Below are positions 10,282-17,448 of a stretch of 34,816 bases of DNA, one piece after another; positions within the stretch are counted from its first letter, which is position 1, and the number at the start of each line of letters is the position of its first letter. The notes below the pieces were generated by a model, which ran no database searches, was not told the DNA's origin, and was given only the letters and a program-made list of their open reading frames with translations. Source of the stretch: Euzebyales bacterium (lineage in GTDB: Bacteria > Actinomycetota > Nitriliruptoria > Euzebyales > JAHELV01). The stretch is taken from contig DATHVN010000182.1 of the NCBI GenBank assembly GCA_035461305.1, forward strand, positions 1-34,816, in the 5' to 3' direction. The position numbers were made by a program, and so were the translations under genes.

Positions 10282-11091
10282 TCAGTGCCACCCCAAGCTG
10301 TCGAGGCGGTCGACCACCGGGCCCACGTATCCCGCCCCGAAATGCCACACGTGGATCAGCAGGTGGTACAGCTGCAGCGCCGGCCGGCGTTGCGCTGCGC
10401 CACTCGGGAGCGGCCACCGGGAGTCGTACCCCGCGAAGAAGGGTTCGGGAACACCGCCGAACAGACGGGTGAAGGCGAGCTCGAGCTCGCGGTCGGCCAT
10501 CCACACGGCGGGGTCGACCAGCCAGGACCCGTCGACGATGTTGCCGCTCCACAGGTCGCCATGGACCAGGCTCGCGCTCGGCGCGTGCGCGCCGAGCAGG
10601 TCGCCCAGCGGCCCGGCGATCGCGCGCTCGAGCCGCCGGCGAACGTCGTCGGGCAGCGCGTCCGCGCCGAGCAGCGGACGCAGCCGCTGCTCGACCAAGA
10701 ACACCGGCCAGTCGTCGGACCACCCGCCGAGCTGGATCGCCCGCCCCAGCAGGTTGTCGCGATGCCAGCCGAACCTGTCGCCGCAGGTCGTGCGGTGGAC
10801 ATCGGCCAGGCACACCCCGAGCGCGTGCCAGTCGGCGTCCCCCGACACGTGGCGCAGCACCAGGACGTCGTCGTCGGCAGCCAGCACGTCGGGTACCGGC
10901 GCACCGGCGTGGGCCAGCGCCGTCAGGCCGTCGACCTCGACGTCGACCGGGTACGGCGCCCGCTTGACGACCACCGGCGTGGCGTCGTCGAGCGTGCCGG
11001 CCCACACGGTGCAGATCGATCCGCCCCCGAGGCGGCGCGCTCCGTGGAGGCGGCCCAGCCCGTCCGGCAGGGCCGGGGTGGCCGCCGTCAC
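10282..11091 (-). CDS. Fructosamine kinase family protein
   Basis: 269 residues starting at GTG 11091, which overlaps the phosphatase stop as GTGA, implying translational coupling. The fold is that of the FN3K/aminoglycoside phosphotransferase group: RRLGGGSICTVWAGTL (nucleotide loop), VVVKRAP (lysine), the catalytic loop SLVHGDLWSGNIV and VDPAVWMADRELELAFTRLF (Mg-binding Asp). It should phosphorylate a glycated amine (ketosamine), allowing deglycation. In bacteria fructosamine-3-kinase-like genes often sit beside low-molecular-weight phosphatases, as here. Actual substrate is unproven for most bacterial members. Confidence 0.88.
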   Translation of the reverse strand: MTAATPALPDGLGRLHGARRLGGGSICTVWAGTLDDATPVVVKRAPYPVDVEVDGLTALAHAGAPVPDVLAADDDVLVLRHVSGDADWHALGVCLADVHRTTCGDRFGWHRDNLLGRAIQLGGWSDDWPVFLVEQRLRPLLGADALPDDVRRRLERAIAGPLGDLLGAHAPSASLVHGDLWSGNIVDGSWLVDPAVWMADRELELAFTRLFGGVPEPFFAGYDSRWPLPSGAAQRRPALQLYHLLIHVWHFGAGYVGPVVDRLDSLGWH

Positions 11092-11573
11092 CCGACGGCC
11101 CCGCCGTCGAGCCGATCGACGATGTCGTCCGCCAGGCCGTTGGCGGCGACGCGGCAGATCCGCACGACCTCCGCAAACCCCTGGAATCCGCCGTAGTAGG
11201 GGTCGGGCACCTCGGCTGCGCTGGCGTCGGGGTCGTAGTCGCGGAACAGGCGGATGCGGTCGCGCACCGCATCGTCGGGCGCCATCGCCCGCAGATCCGA
11301 CAGGTTGTCGCGGTCCATGGCCAGGATCAGGTCCCAGCCCGCCAGCTCGCCGGAGGTGACCTGCCGGGCGGGGCCGTGCAGCGTGAGGCCCGCTGCCTCG
11401 GCCGCTGCCTGCATCCGCGCGTCCGGAGGCCTGCCGACGTGCCACGCGCCGATGCCGGCCGAGTCGAGCTCGACGTGATTGGCGACACCGGCGTCGATCA
11501 GCGCCTCGAGCGTCGCGGCGTGCGCTGTCGGCGAGCGGCAGATGTTGCCGAGGCAGACGAACAGCACGCGCAT
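11088..11573 (-). CDS. Low-molecular-weight protein-tyrosine phosphatase
   Basis: 161 residues. The P-loop is at the N-terminus: VCLGNICRSP, with nucleophile Cys7 and Arg13 (C-x5-R-S), and the general acid is Asp124 in DPYYGGF. These cover the whole catalytic set, so the enzyme is likely active. It begins one base after the ygfZ stop (TGAC ATG) and overlaps the kinase start by four bases. A wider role in dephosphorylating small substrates, for instance acting with the fructosamine kinase neighbour, is possible but not shown. Confidence 0.95.
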   Translation of the reverse strand: MRVLFVCLGNICRSPTAHAATLEALIDAGVANHVELDSAGIGAWHVGRPPDARMQAAAEAAGLTLHGPARQVTSGELAGWDLILAMDRDNLSDLRAMAPDDAVRDRIRLFRDYDPDASAAEVPDPYYGGFQGFAEVVRICRVAANGLADDIVDRLDGGAVG

Positions 11574-11574
11574 G

Positions 11575-12483
11575 TCAGGCGCCTGGCTGCGGCAGGTCGT
11601 CGCCCACGCGCTGCAGCGCCCGTCCGGGCACGCCGTCGGCGTCGAGGGTGCGGTCGGCCAGCGAGCCGTCACGTTCCAGCGGCAGCAGCGCCAGGGCCAC
11701 CGTCCGCGCGCCGTCGGGCGCGGCGCTGGTGATGACCCCCGTCCGGTCGCCGACGCGGACCTCGACGTCGGCGGGGACGGCGGCGTCGAACTCGGCGACC
11801 CACAGCGCGCGGCGCGGGCGGCCCAGGTTCCACGTCTTGGCGATCGACTCCTGCCCCGGGTAGCAGCCCTTGCGCAGGTGCACGTGGGTCGGCAGCAGGC
11901 CCAGCTCCTGTGTGCGTCGGCCGGCGGCGATCTCGTGGCCCCACGCGGGCACTGCCGCACGGATCCGCCAGAGCTCCCAGTCGTGCGGGTCGGCCTCGGG
12001 CAACCTGAGCTCGGCGACCCGTTCGGTCACCCACGCCACCGAGCCAAGGTAGTCGACCCCGCCCGAGCGGTCCCGGACCACGATGCCGTCGCCGTGTGGC
12101 GCGGCGGTCATCCGCTGCGACCGGGCACCGGGGAGGCCGTCGGTGTCGGAGCCGCGGACGCTCACCATGCGCCAGCCGTCCGAGACGTCCTCTGCGGTCG
12201 CGTCGAGCAGGAACGTGAACCGTCCCAACGCGTCGGCGAGGCTGGCCGTCACAACCGCCGGCGTAACGAGAAGCACATCACCGGCGCGGACGATCGCGCG
12301 CCCCTCGGCCAGTGCCGAGCCCTTGGCGTCGAGGTACAGGAAGTCGGCCACCGTGCCGGGGCGCGCGTCCTCCAGGTGCTGTGACAACAGGCTGTGCAAG
12401 TAGGTCTGACGGTCGTTGCCGGTCACGCGGATGACGCCGACCGGCCGGGCGTACGTCGCGGTGGTGGTGGTGAGCAGGCTCAT
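11575..12483 (-). CDS. ygfZ: YgfZ/GcvT-like folate-binding protein
   Basis: 302 residues from ATG 12483 (MSLLTTTTATYARPVGVIRV). ATG 12525 is in frame but would run into the likely promoter of the divergent mini-ORF, and neither start has a good ribosome site. The YgfZ signature KGCYPGQE is at residues 205-212, Cys207 being the conserved cysteine. An aminomethyltransferase-like beta-barrel follows. YgfZ proteins bind tetrahydrofolate and support repair or assembly of particular Fe-S enzymes. It heads the minus-strand run ygfZ, LMW-PTP, fructosamine kinase, ppa with gaps of 1, -4 and 15 bases. Confidence 0.93.
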   Translation of the reverse strand: MSLLTTTTATYARPVGVIRVTGNDRQTYLHSLLSQHLEDARPGTVADFLYLDAKGSALAEGRAIVRAGDVLLVTPAVVTASLADALGRFTFLLDATAEDVSDGWRMVSVRGSDTDGLPGARSQRMTAAPHGDGIVVRDRSGGVDYLGSVAWVTERVAELRLPEADPHDWELWRIRAAVPAWGHEIAAGRRTQELGLLPTHVHLRKGCYPGQESIAKTWNLGRPRRALWVAEFDAAVPADVEVRVGDRTGVITSAAPDGARTVALALLPLERDGSLADRTLDADGVPGRALQRVGDDLPQPGA

Positions 12484-12518
12484 GAGGGCACGGTAGCGTG
12501 CGACCGTGCGATCGGCCG

Positions 12519-12548
12519 TTGCCATCGAACAGCACCGGTGTCATGCTG
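12519..12548 (+). promoter_or_regulatory. Possible promoter for the 15-codon ORF
   Basis: TTGCCA at 12519-12524 and CATGCT at 12543-12548 are 18 bases apart and resemble -35/-10 boxes. Transcription from about 12554 would give a roughly 26-base leader starting just before the long Shine-Dalgarno. The match to the -10 consensus is imperfect, so this is tentative. Confidence 0.3.
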
Positions 12549-12558
12549 GCCGGACGAC

Positions 12559-12765
12559 AGAAAGGAGGTGGTCCAACGCATGAGTTCTGATAGTTCGCGC
12601 GTGACCGTCGAGGTGATGAGGCGCTAGCGCCTATCCGGTCATCGAGGCATCCGACCGGACCACCATAGGTGCCTCGCGATACCACCCTCCTCACCCGCTC
12701 GTTCGTCAGCGGGAGCTGGTCACACCCGCCCACCCGGAACCGCCCTACCAGCGGTGCTCACCGGG
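12559..12765 (+). ncRNA. Predicted structured leader RNA with pseudoknot and SD-pairing segments
   Basis: After the mini-ORF a possible H-type pseudoknot is visible: stem 1 CCGGTC 12635-12640 with GACCGG 12653-12658, and stem 2 CGAGGCA 12643-12649 (inside the stem-1 loop) with TGCCTCG 12670-12676. GGTGGTCC of the Shine-Dalgarno (12567-12574) is exactly complementary to GGACCACC 12657-12664, which overlaps stem 1; ACCACCCTCC 12681-12690 is a second, one-bulge partner. Further hairpins are CCCGCT/AGCGGG (12694-12713) and nested CCCGG-ACCGC/GCGGT-CCGGG (12733-12765). Mutually exclusive pairings suggest a switch controlling mini-ORF translation or downstream transcription. The function is inferred from base-pairing only. 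Confidence 0.45.
12580..12627 (+). CDS. 15-residue ORF behind a near-perfect anti-16S Shine-Dalgarno
   Basis: ATG 12580 to TAG 12627 encodes MSSDSSRVTVEVMRR. Directly upstream, 12559-12574 reads AGAAAGGAGGTGGTCC, which matches the complement of the canonical 16S rRNA 3' end at all but one base over 16 bases; GGAGG to ATG is 11 bases. The stop codon sits inside a perfect 14-bp palindrome, AGGCGCTAGCGCCT (12619-12632). The peptide is Ser-rich with no Leu, Cys, Trp or His runs, so it is not an obvious amino-acid attenuator. It diverges from ygfZ. I do not recognise the peptide; it could be a leader ORF or a genuine microprotein. Confidence 0.5.
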   Translation: MSSDSSRVTVEVMRR

Positions 12766-12797
12766 GCTGCGACGATCGACGGCGAGTGCAGGATGCC

Positions 12798-12828
12798 GGC
12801 GGCCCGGGCCCTCATGGCCCGGGCCGTC
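12798..12828 (+). terminator. Strong GC hairpin, candidate terminator of the leader RNA
   Basis: CGGCCCGGGCC 12800-12810 and GGCCCGGGCCG 12816-12826 form an 11-bp perfect stem with a CTCAT loop, extendable to 13 bp with one G-U pair. No U-tract follows, as is common for actinobacterial terminators. It lies 139 bases before the acyltransferase promoter-like TATGAT (12967-12972). The remaining stretch to 13020 shows no gene I can support. Confidence 0.5.
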
Positions 12829-12966
12829 CCCTCTCCCTGACGGCTTCCAAGCCGCTGCGGGCCTACGGCCGGAGCTGTCGGTCGCCGCCGTTCGGACAGC
12901 CGATGGACCTCTCTCGTCGGGGGCACGGGGCGCACCGCCTGCGGGGAATCCGCGGGGGCCGGTGCG

Positions 12967-12972
12967 TATGAT
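12967..12972 (+). promoter_or_regulatory. Candidate -10 element for the acyltransferase gene
   Basis: TATGAT 54 bases before ATG 13021 fits a TANNNT -10 box; no convincing -35 is seen. The same hexamer occurs before the GNAT gene at 14714. Confidence 0.4.
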
Positions 12973-13020
12973 CGCCCGCGAGTTGAATGGCGCCCGCTTC
13001 AGCCCAGGCGGCCGGGGGCG

Positions 13021-14277
13021 ATGGACGTACGCACGATGACGACACGCGAGGACCGCACGGACGACGGACGTGCGGACGAGGGCAGCGTGCCCGATGGTGA
13101 GGCCAGCATCGCACCGCTCGCTGGCGGGGTGCAGTATCGACCCGGGCTGACGGGGCTGCGTGCCGTCGCGGTGACCGGCATCGTGCTGGCCGCCGCGGGT
13201 CACACCTGGATCCCGGGTGGACGGGTCGCCGGCGTCGAGGTGCTCTTCGTCGTCAGTGGCTACCTGACGGTCGCGACCGTGACCGCGGCCGACCGGCCGC
13301 TGCGCCGCGCCGACGCGGCTCGTGCGCTTGCGGCCCGCGCGCGCCGTGTACTGCCCGCACTTCTGACCCTGCTCGGCGGCGTGTCGCTCCTGGTCCTCGC
13401 GACCCGACCCGACGGGCTGTTCCGCCTCGGCGGTGAGATCCGCGCGACGCTGCTCGGCATCGTCAACTGGCAGATCATCATGGCCGCCGATGACGCGGCC
13501 GCCGTACCGTCGTCGGTCGAGCACCTGTGGCCGATCGCCGTCGGCGCGCAGCTCACGCTGGTCGTGGTGCTATCACTGATGGCGGCGGCCACGCCGCGCG
13601 CACGCGCCCTGGTGCGCCTCGGGGCCGTGGTGCTGGCCGTGGCCTCGGCGATCGCCCTCTCGGTCCTGGCCGACGGGCCGCAGATCGCGGACCGCCTGCG
13701 GTACGGCACAGACACCCGGGCGACTGGCCTGCTGCTCGGGGCCGCGATGGGGCTGGCCGTCACGCCGGCGCGTCACGGGACGGTGACGGGCATCCGCGGT
13801 CGCCGCCTGCGAACGGTCGGCGTGCTCGCGGTCCTGGGCATCGTCGTGACGATGTGGGTCGGCGGCGAGGGCGCCGGGTGGATCGGCGCCGGCGGTCCGC
13901 TGCTCACTGATGTCCTCGCGGTGGTCGCGGTCGCAGTGATCGTGCGGGGTGCAGCAGCGGGACCGCTGATGGCCTCCGGACTGCAGTGGCTGGGCCTGCG
14001 GTCGTACGCGATCTACCTGTGGCACTGGCCGGTGATCGTGGCACTCGGCGGGCCGTCCGCGGTGGCGCGACCGACCACGACCGCCGTGTACCTGCTGTCC
14101 GTCGTGATCCTCGGCGACGTGACCTATCGCTTCGTCGAGGTCCCGCTCGGCGCGACGTGGCGCGTGGAGGGCAGCCGCACGGCCGGCCGCACCGGGGTCG
14201 CAGTCGGCGTGGCGGGGCTGGCGTGCGGCGCAGCGTGCGCAGCCGCGCTGCTGACATCGGCGCCCTTCATGCCGTGA
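13021..14277 (+). CDS. Membrane acyltransferase, acyltransferase-3 (OafA/YrhL) family
   Basis: 418 residues from ATG 13021 (GGGGG upstream; ATG 13036 possible). A 35-residue polar N-terminus precedes about ten hydrophobic helices. Helix 1 carries the family start PGLTGLRAVAVTGIVL with the conserved Arg, and His in AAAGHTWIPGG sits where the catalytic histidine is expected. VEVLFVVSGYL, SSVEHLWPIAVGAQL and SYAIYLWHWPVIV are other hallmarks. Such proteins O-acylate cell-wall polymers, lipids or exopolysaccharide using an acyl donor across the membrane. There is no C-terminal SGNH domain. It ends at a convergent terminator shared with the GDT1-like gene. Acceptor unknown. Confidence 0.88.
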   Translation: MDVRTMTTREDRTDDGRADEGSVPDGEASIAPLAGGVQYRPGLTGLRAVAVTGIVLAAAGHTWIPGGRVAGVEVLFVVSGYLTVATVTAADRPLRRADAARALAARARRVLPALLTLLGGVSLLVLATRPDGLFRLGGEIRATLLGIVNWQIIMAADDAAAVPSSVEHLWPIAVGAQLTLVVVLSLMAAATPRARALVRLGAVVLAVASAIALSVLADGPQIADRLRYGTDTRATGLLLGAAMGLAVTPARHGTVTGIRGRRLRTVGVLAVLGIVVTMWVGGEGAGWIGAGGPLLTDVLAVVAVAVIVRGAAAGPLMASGLQWLGLRSYAIYLWHWPVIVALGGPSAVARPTTTAVYLLSVVILGDVTYRFVEVPLGATWRVEGSRTAGRTGVAVGVAGLACGAACAAALLTSAPFMP

Positions 14278-14280
14278 CGA

Positions 14281-14334
14281 CGGAACCTCCACCGGGCTGC
14301 CCGGTGCGCGCGGTCCGGACGGCGGGGGGTTCCG
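14281..14334. terminator. Bidirectional terminator-like nested hairpin
   Basis: Outer arms CGGAACC 14281-14287 and GGTTCCG 14328-14334 enclose a perfect inner hairpin CACCGGG-ctg-CCCGGTG (14290-14306). It fills the gap between convergent genes, so it can serve both. Confidence 0.65.
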
Positions 14335-14339
14335 GTGGC

Positions 14340-14627
14340 TCATCCGCGCAGGCCCTGCAGCGCCTCCCACCCCACGAGCACGCCGACGATCACGAAGACC
14401 GCGGCCGCGATGAGCTGGAGGATCTCCGCCGGCACGATCCGCAGCAGTCCCTGACCGCCGAGGACGGCGACCGCCGTCGACGCGATCAGCGCGAGGCTCG
14501 CACCGGTGAACACGGCGAGCGGCGGCTGGCCGCTCGCGACGAACGAGATCACGGCCAGTTGGGTCTTGTCGCCCAGCTCGGCCAGGAACAGCGCGCCGAA
14601 CACGGTCGCGATGATGCGCAGATCCAT
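14340..14627 (-). CDS. GDT1/TMEM165 (UPF0016) family membrane protein, single half-unit
   Basis: 95 residues from ATG 14627 with AAAGG 9 bases upstream. Three hydrophobic helices are visible. Helix 1 contains AELGDKTQL, matching the family motif E-x-G-D-K/R-T/S that lines the cation path. Eukaryotic and many bacterial members have two such units in one chain; this gene has one, so it would need to homodimerise or pair with another half-size protein. Family members export Mn2+ or Ca2+ from the cytoplasm. No second copy is adjacent; the neighbours are a GNAT gene (divergent) and the acyltransferase (convergent). Confidence 0.88.
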   Translation of the reverse strand: MDLRIIATVFGALFLAELGDKTQLAVISFVASGQPPLAVFTGASLALIASTAVAVLGGQGLLRIVPAEILQLIAAAVFVIVGVLVGWEALQGLRG

Positions 14628-14713
14628 GGGTGAGGCCTTTCGCCGGGGCGTGTCGGGGCGGCCGAGCTTGACGCGACCGGGACGGTGCGTACCGGGTCCC
14701 GAGCCGCACTCGC

Positions 14714-14719
14714 TATGAT
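14714..14719 (+). promoter_or_regulatory. Candidate -10 element placing a leaderless start
   Basis: TATGAT ends 7 bases before ATG 14727, so the expected transcription start falls on or next to the start codon. No ribosome site exists, as expected for a leaderless mRNA. Confidence 0.5.
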
Positions 14720-14726
14720 CCGGCGG

Positions 14727-15512
14727 ATGATGCCGACCGACACACCCGCGCCGGTGGCCGACAGGACCGCGGTGCTCGACGTCTTCACCGAGCACCGCGC
14801 CATCCACGCGTACGGCATCGTCGATGTCGTCCAGTTCTGGGACACGTCACGGTGGTGGGTCCGTGACCGTGGTGTGGTGGGGCTGGTCGGGCTGCCGGGG
14901 GTGAACCACGGCGTGGTGTACGCCGTCTCGGCGGTGTACGCGGCGGCGACGCTGGCACTGCTGGCCGATGTCGTGGACGACCTGCCGGACCGCTTCGACA
15001 TCACCGGTCCATCGGGCCTCGCCGAGCGGATGGCGCCGACCCACCACGCCAACCGGGTCGAGCCGTACGTCAAGATGCAGCTGATCAGACCGGATCTGCT
15101 GCCGGATCCCGGTCCTGGCGTCCGGTTGCTCGAGGCCGACGACGGCGACGCGTGCACCGCGCTGCTCGAGCAGACGAGCACATCCCCGGAGTTCTTCCGC
15201 CACGACCTGCTCGGCACGGGCCGGCACACCGGCATCTTCGACGGCAACACCCTCGTGGCGATGGCCGGCACGCACGTCATCGACACCGGTCAGGGCATCG
15301 CCGCGATCGGCAACGTCAACACGCTGCCCGCCTACCGGAGTCGCGGGCTCGCGCGTCAGGTCGTCGCCGCGCTCGCTCTGAGGTTGTGGGACGAGGTCGA
15401 CGTCGTCGCCCTCAACGTCGGGCGCGACAACACGCCGGCGCGCAACCTCTACGAGGGCCTCGGTTTCCTTCCGCTCATGGAGTACGAGGAAGCCGAGCTC
15501 ATCCGCCGCTGA
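14727..15512 (+). CDS. GNAT family N-acetyltransferase
   Basis: 261 residues from ATG 14727, chosen because a -10-like TATGAT ends 7 bases upstream and there is no Shine-Dalgarno; ATG 14715 and 14730 are also in frame. The C-terminal half (about 145-260) is the acetyl-CoA-binding GNAT fold of FR47 type: TLVAMAGTHVI, IGNVNTLPAYRSRGLARQVV (the R-x-x-G-x-A pyrophosphate loop) and ARNLYEGLGFLPLMEYEEAE. The N-terminal half is a divergent region that may be a second, degenerate GNAT-like lobe. Substrate unknown. It is followed after 84 bases by the amino acid transporter operon. Confidence 0.88.
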   Translation: MMPTDTPAPVADRTAVLDVFTEHRAIHAYGIVDVVQFWDTSRWWVRDRGVVGLVGLPGVNHGVVYAVSAVYAAATLALLADVVDDLPDRFDITGPSGLAERMAPTHHANRVEPYVKMQLIRPDLLPDPGPGVRLLEADDGDACTALLEQTSTSPEFFRHDLLGTGRHTGIFDGNTLVAMAGTHVIDTGQGIAAIGNVNTLPAYRSRGLARQVVAALALRLWDEVDVVALNVGRDNTPARNLYEGLGFLPLMEYEEAELIRR

Positions 15513-15549
15513 GGAAGCGCGACGTACGATTGCCGTCGGAGAACGTCGT

Positions 15550-15577
15550 CGGCGACACCCGGCGACACCCGGCGACC
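15550..15577. repeat. Short tandem repeat, CGGCGACACC in 2.8 copies
   Basis: Units at 15550, 15560 and 15570 (last partial) in the leader of the amino acid ABC operon. A TACGAT (-10-like) lies at 15525-15530. The repeat could be a slippage site or a regulator contact; no further evidence. Confidence 0.6.
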
Positions 15578-15596
15578 GAGCGGACAGGAGCGTGTG

Positions 15597-16550
15597 GTGA
15601 GACCGTGGATCGCGCTGGCATTTGGCCTGATGATGCTGCTGACGGCCTGCGGCGGCGCCGCGGAGACGTCAGATGGCGGCGCGGCGTCGGAGGAGGCGCC
15701 GACCGCGGCTGATGACACCATCGCCTCCGAGGCCGCGTCAGAACCGACGGAGCTCGCCTGCGACGTCGACAGCCTGCCGCTGAAGACGGAGGGCACCCTG
15801 ACGGTCGCGACCGGTGAGCCGGTGTTCGAGCCGTGGATGGTCGACGACGATCCGACGAACGGCGAGGGCTTCGAGAGCGCCCTGGTCTACGCCCTGGCCG
15901 AGCAGCTCGGGTTCGCCGAAGGCGACGTCGAGTGGGTGCGGACCGGCTTCGACGAGGCCATCGCGCCGGGCACGAAGGACTACGACTTCAACATCCAGCA
16001 GTACTCGATCACGCCCGAGCGCGACGAGGTTGTCGACTTCTCCGACGGCTACTACGAGGTCGAGCAGGCGCTGGTCGCTGCCGAGGACTCGTCGGTCGCC
16101 GACGCCACGAGCGTCGCCGACCTGCAGTCGGCGCGTCTGGGTGCGGCGATCGGCACCACGAGCCTCGACTACATCGAGCAGGTGATCCAGCCAGAGGCGC
16201 AGGCCCAGGTCTTTGACGACAACGCTGCGGCCAAGGCGGCGTTCGACGCCGGTCAGGTCGACGGGCTGGTGTTCGACCTTCCCACCGCCTACTACATCAC
16301 AGCCGTCGAGATCCCCGACGCGTCGATCGTCGGCGTGCTGCCGCGGGAGGACACGACGGCGGCGTCGGAGTCGGGCGCGAGCGAGGCGGCCGGCGGTGCC
16401 GAGGAGCTCGGCATGCTGTTCGAGGAGGGTAGCGAGCTCGTGCCGTGCGTCAACCAGGCACTGGCGGCGTTGCGCGACGACGGCACCCTGGATGCGCTCG
16501 AGGAGGAGTGGCTCAGCCGGTCCGGTGACATCCCGACGCTGACGCCCTAG
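15597..16550 (+). CDS. Polar amino acid ABC transporter substrate-binding lipoprotein
   Basis: 317 residues from GTG 15597 (ACAGGAG six bases upstream; GTG 15594 is too close). The signal sequence ends in the lipobox LLTAC, then an acidic Ser/Ala linker. The periplasmic-binding-protein 3 fold follows: EGTLTVATGEPVFEPWM, GFESALVYALAEQLGF, DFNIQQYSITPERDEVVDFS, SARLGAAIGTTSLDYIEQ, and CVNQALAALRDDGTLDALEEEW. It should capture an amino acid outside the membrane for the permease and ATPase that follow directly. Two insertions, one at residues about 245-275 rich in Ser/Glu/Ala, make it longer than the usual 260-280 residues. Ligand not identifiable. Confidence 0.93.
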   Translation: MRPWIALAFGLMMLLTACGGAAETSDGGAASEEAPTAADDTIASEAASEPTELACDVDSLPLKTEGTLTVATGEPVFEPWMVDDDPTNGEGFESALVYALAEQLGFAEGDVEWVRTGFDEAIAPGTKDYDFNIQQYSITPERDEVVDFSDGYYEVEQALVAAEDSSVADATSVADLQSARLGAAIGTTSLDYIEQVIQPEAQAQVFDDNAAAKAAFDAGQVDGLVFDLPTAYYITAVEIPDASIVGVLPREDTTAASESGASEAAGGAEELGMLFEEGSELVPCVNQALAALRDDGTLDALEEEWLSRSGDIPTLTP

Positions 16551-16554
16551 TTCG

Positions 16555-17448
16555 TTGGGGGCGCCCGGACCCGAGTCGGTCGACGTCGAGGCCACGCCGC
16601 CGAGCGCCTGGCCCGGATCCGGTGCGTTGGGCGCCGCCCGTGGATGGCTCGCCGAGGAGGGCGCCAAGGGCGCGCTGATCGCCGCGGTCAGCACGGTCGC
16701 GGTGTTCGGGCTGGCGGTCTGGGCGGTCCTCGGCAGCCAGAACTGGGACGCCGTGCGATCCCAGTTCTTCAACCCCGAGAACTTCGCCGAGGCGTGGCCC
16801 GACGTGCTCGCCGGGTTCTGGCTCGACCTGCGCATGTTCGCGATCGCGCAGATCGCGATACTGGTGTTCGCCCTGCTCGTTGCGGTCATCCGCAGCCTGC
16901 GCGGTCCGGCGTTCGTGCCGCTGCGGCTGCTCGCCGTCCTCTACATCGATCTGTTCCGCGGCGTGCCGTTGATCCTGGCCATCCTGCTGTTCGGCTTCGG
17001 CGTCCCCGCGCTCGACCTGCCCGGGGTGCCACGCAGCCCGCTGTTCTGGGGCGTCACGACGCTGGTCCTGTCGTACTCCGCCTACACCGCCGAGGTCTAC
17101 CGCTCCGGCATCGACTCGGTGCCCGAGAGCCAGCGGTCGTCCGCACAGTCGCTCGGGCTGACCCAGTGGCAGAGCCTGCGCTACGCGATCCTGCCCCAGG
17201 CGGTGCGAAACGTCGTGCCGGCGTTGCTCAACGGCCTGGTGAGCCTGCAGAAGGACGTCGCGCTGGTCAGCGTGCTCGGGGTGCGCGAGGCTGTGCGTGC
17301 GGCCGAGATCTACACGTCGCGGACGTTCAACTACACGTCGTTCGTGGCCGCCACCGTGCTGTTCCTGCTCATCAGCGTGCCGGCGGCACGGTTCGCCGAC
17401 TGGTACTCGGCCCGCGACCGGGCCCGGCGCTCGCAGATGGCGGCATGA
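16555..17448 (+). CDS. Polar amino acid ABC transporter permease (HisM/GlnP type)
   Basis: 297 residues if started at TTG 16555; there is no clear ribosome site, so translation may be coupled to the binding-protein stop four bases upstream. An unusual 40-residue Pro/Gly-rich N-terminus precedes about five membrane helices. The ATPase-contacting loop is clear: EVYRSGIDSVPESQRSSAQS, then LGLTQWQSLRYAILPQAVRN. It forms the channel, probably as a homodimer because only one permease gene is present. It overlaps the ATPase start by four bases (ATGA). Confidence 0.92.
   Translation: MGAPGPESVDVEATPPSAWPGSGALGAARGWLAEEGAKGALIAAVSTVAVFGLAVWAVLGSQNWDAVRSQFFNPENFAEAWPDVLAGFWLDLRMFAIAQIAILVFALLVAVIRSLRGPAFVPLRLLAVLYIDLFRGVPLILAILLFGFGVPALDLPGVPRSPLFWGVTTLVLSYSAYTAEVYRSGIDSVPESQRSSAQSLGLTQWQSLRYAILPQAVRNVVPALLNGLVSLQKDVALVSVLGVREAVRAAEIYTSRTFNYTSFVAATVLFLLISVPAARFADWYSARDRARRSQMAA

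Noticed and set aside
12675-12688. Minus-strand AGGGTGGTATCGCG resembling the T-box consensus
   Set aside because: Only one base from the T-box, and a CCCGCT/AGCGGG hairpin precedes it, but the gene downstream on that strand is ygfZ, not a tRNA synthetase or amino acid gene, and no specifier stem is evident. The segment is better explained as the complement of the long Shine-Dalgarno on the plus strand.
12669-12971. 100-codon plus-strand frame after the mini-ORF
   Set aside because: Pro/Arg/Gly-rich without a ribosome site, spanning the predicted RNA hairpins; no family resemblance.
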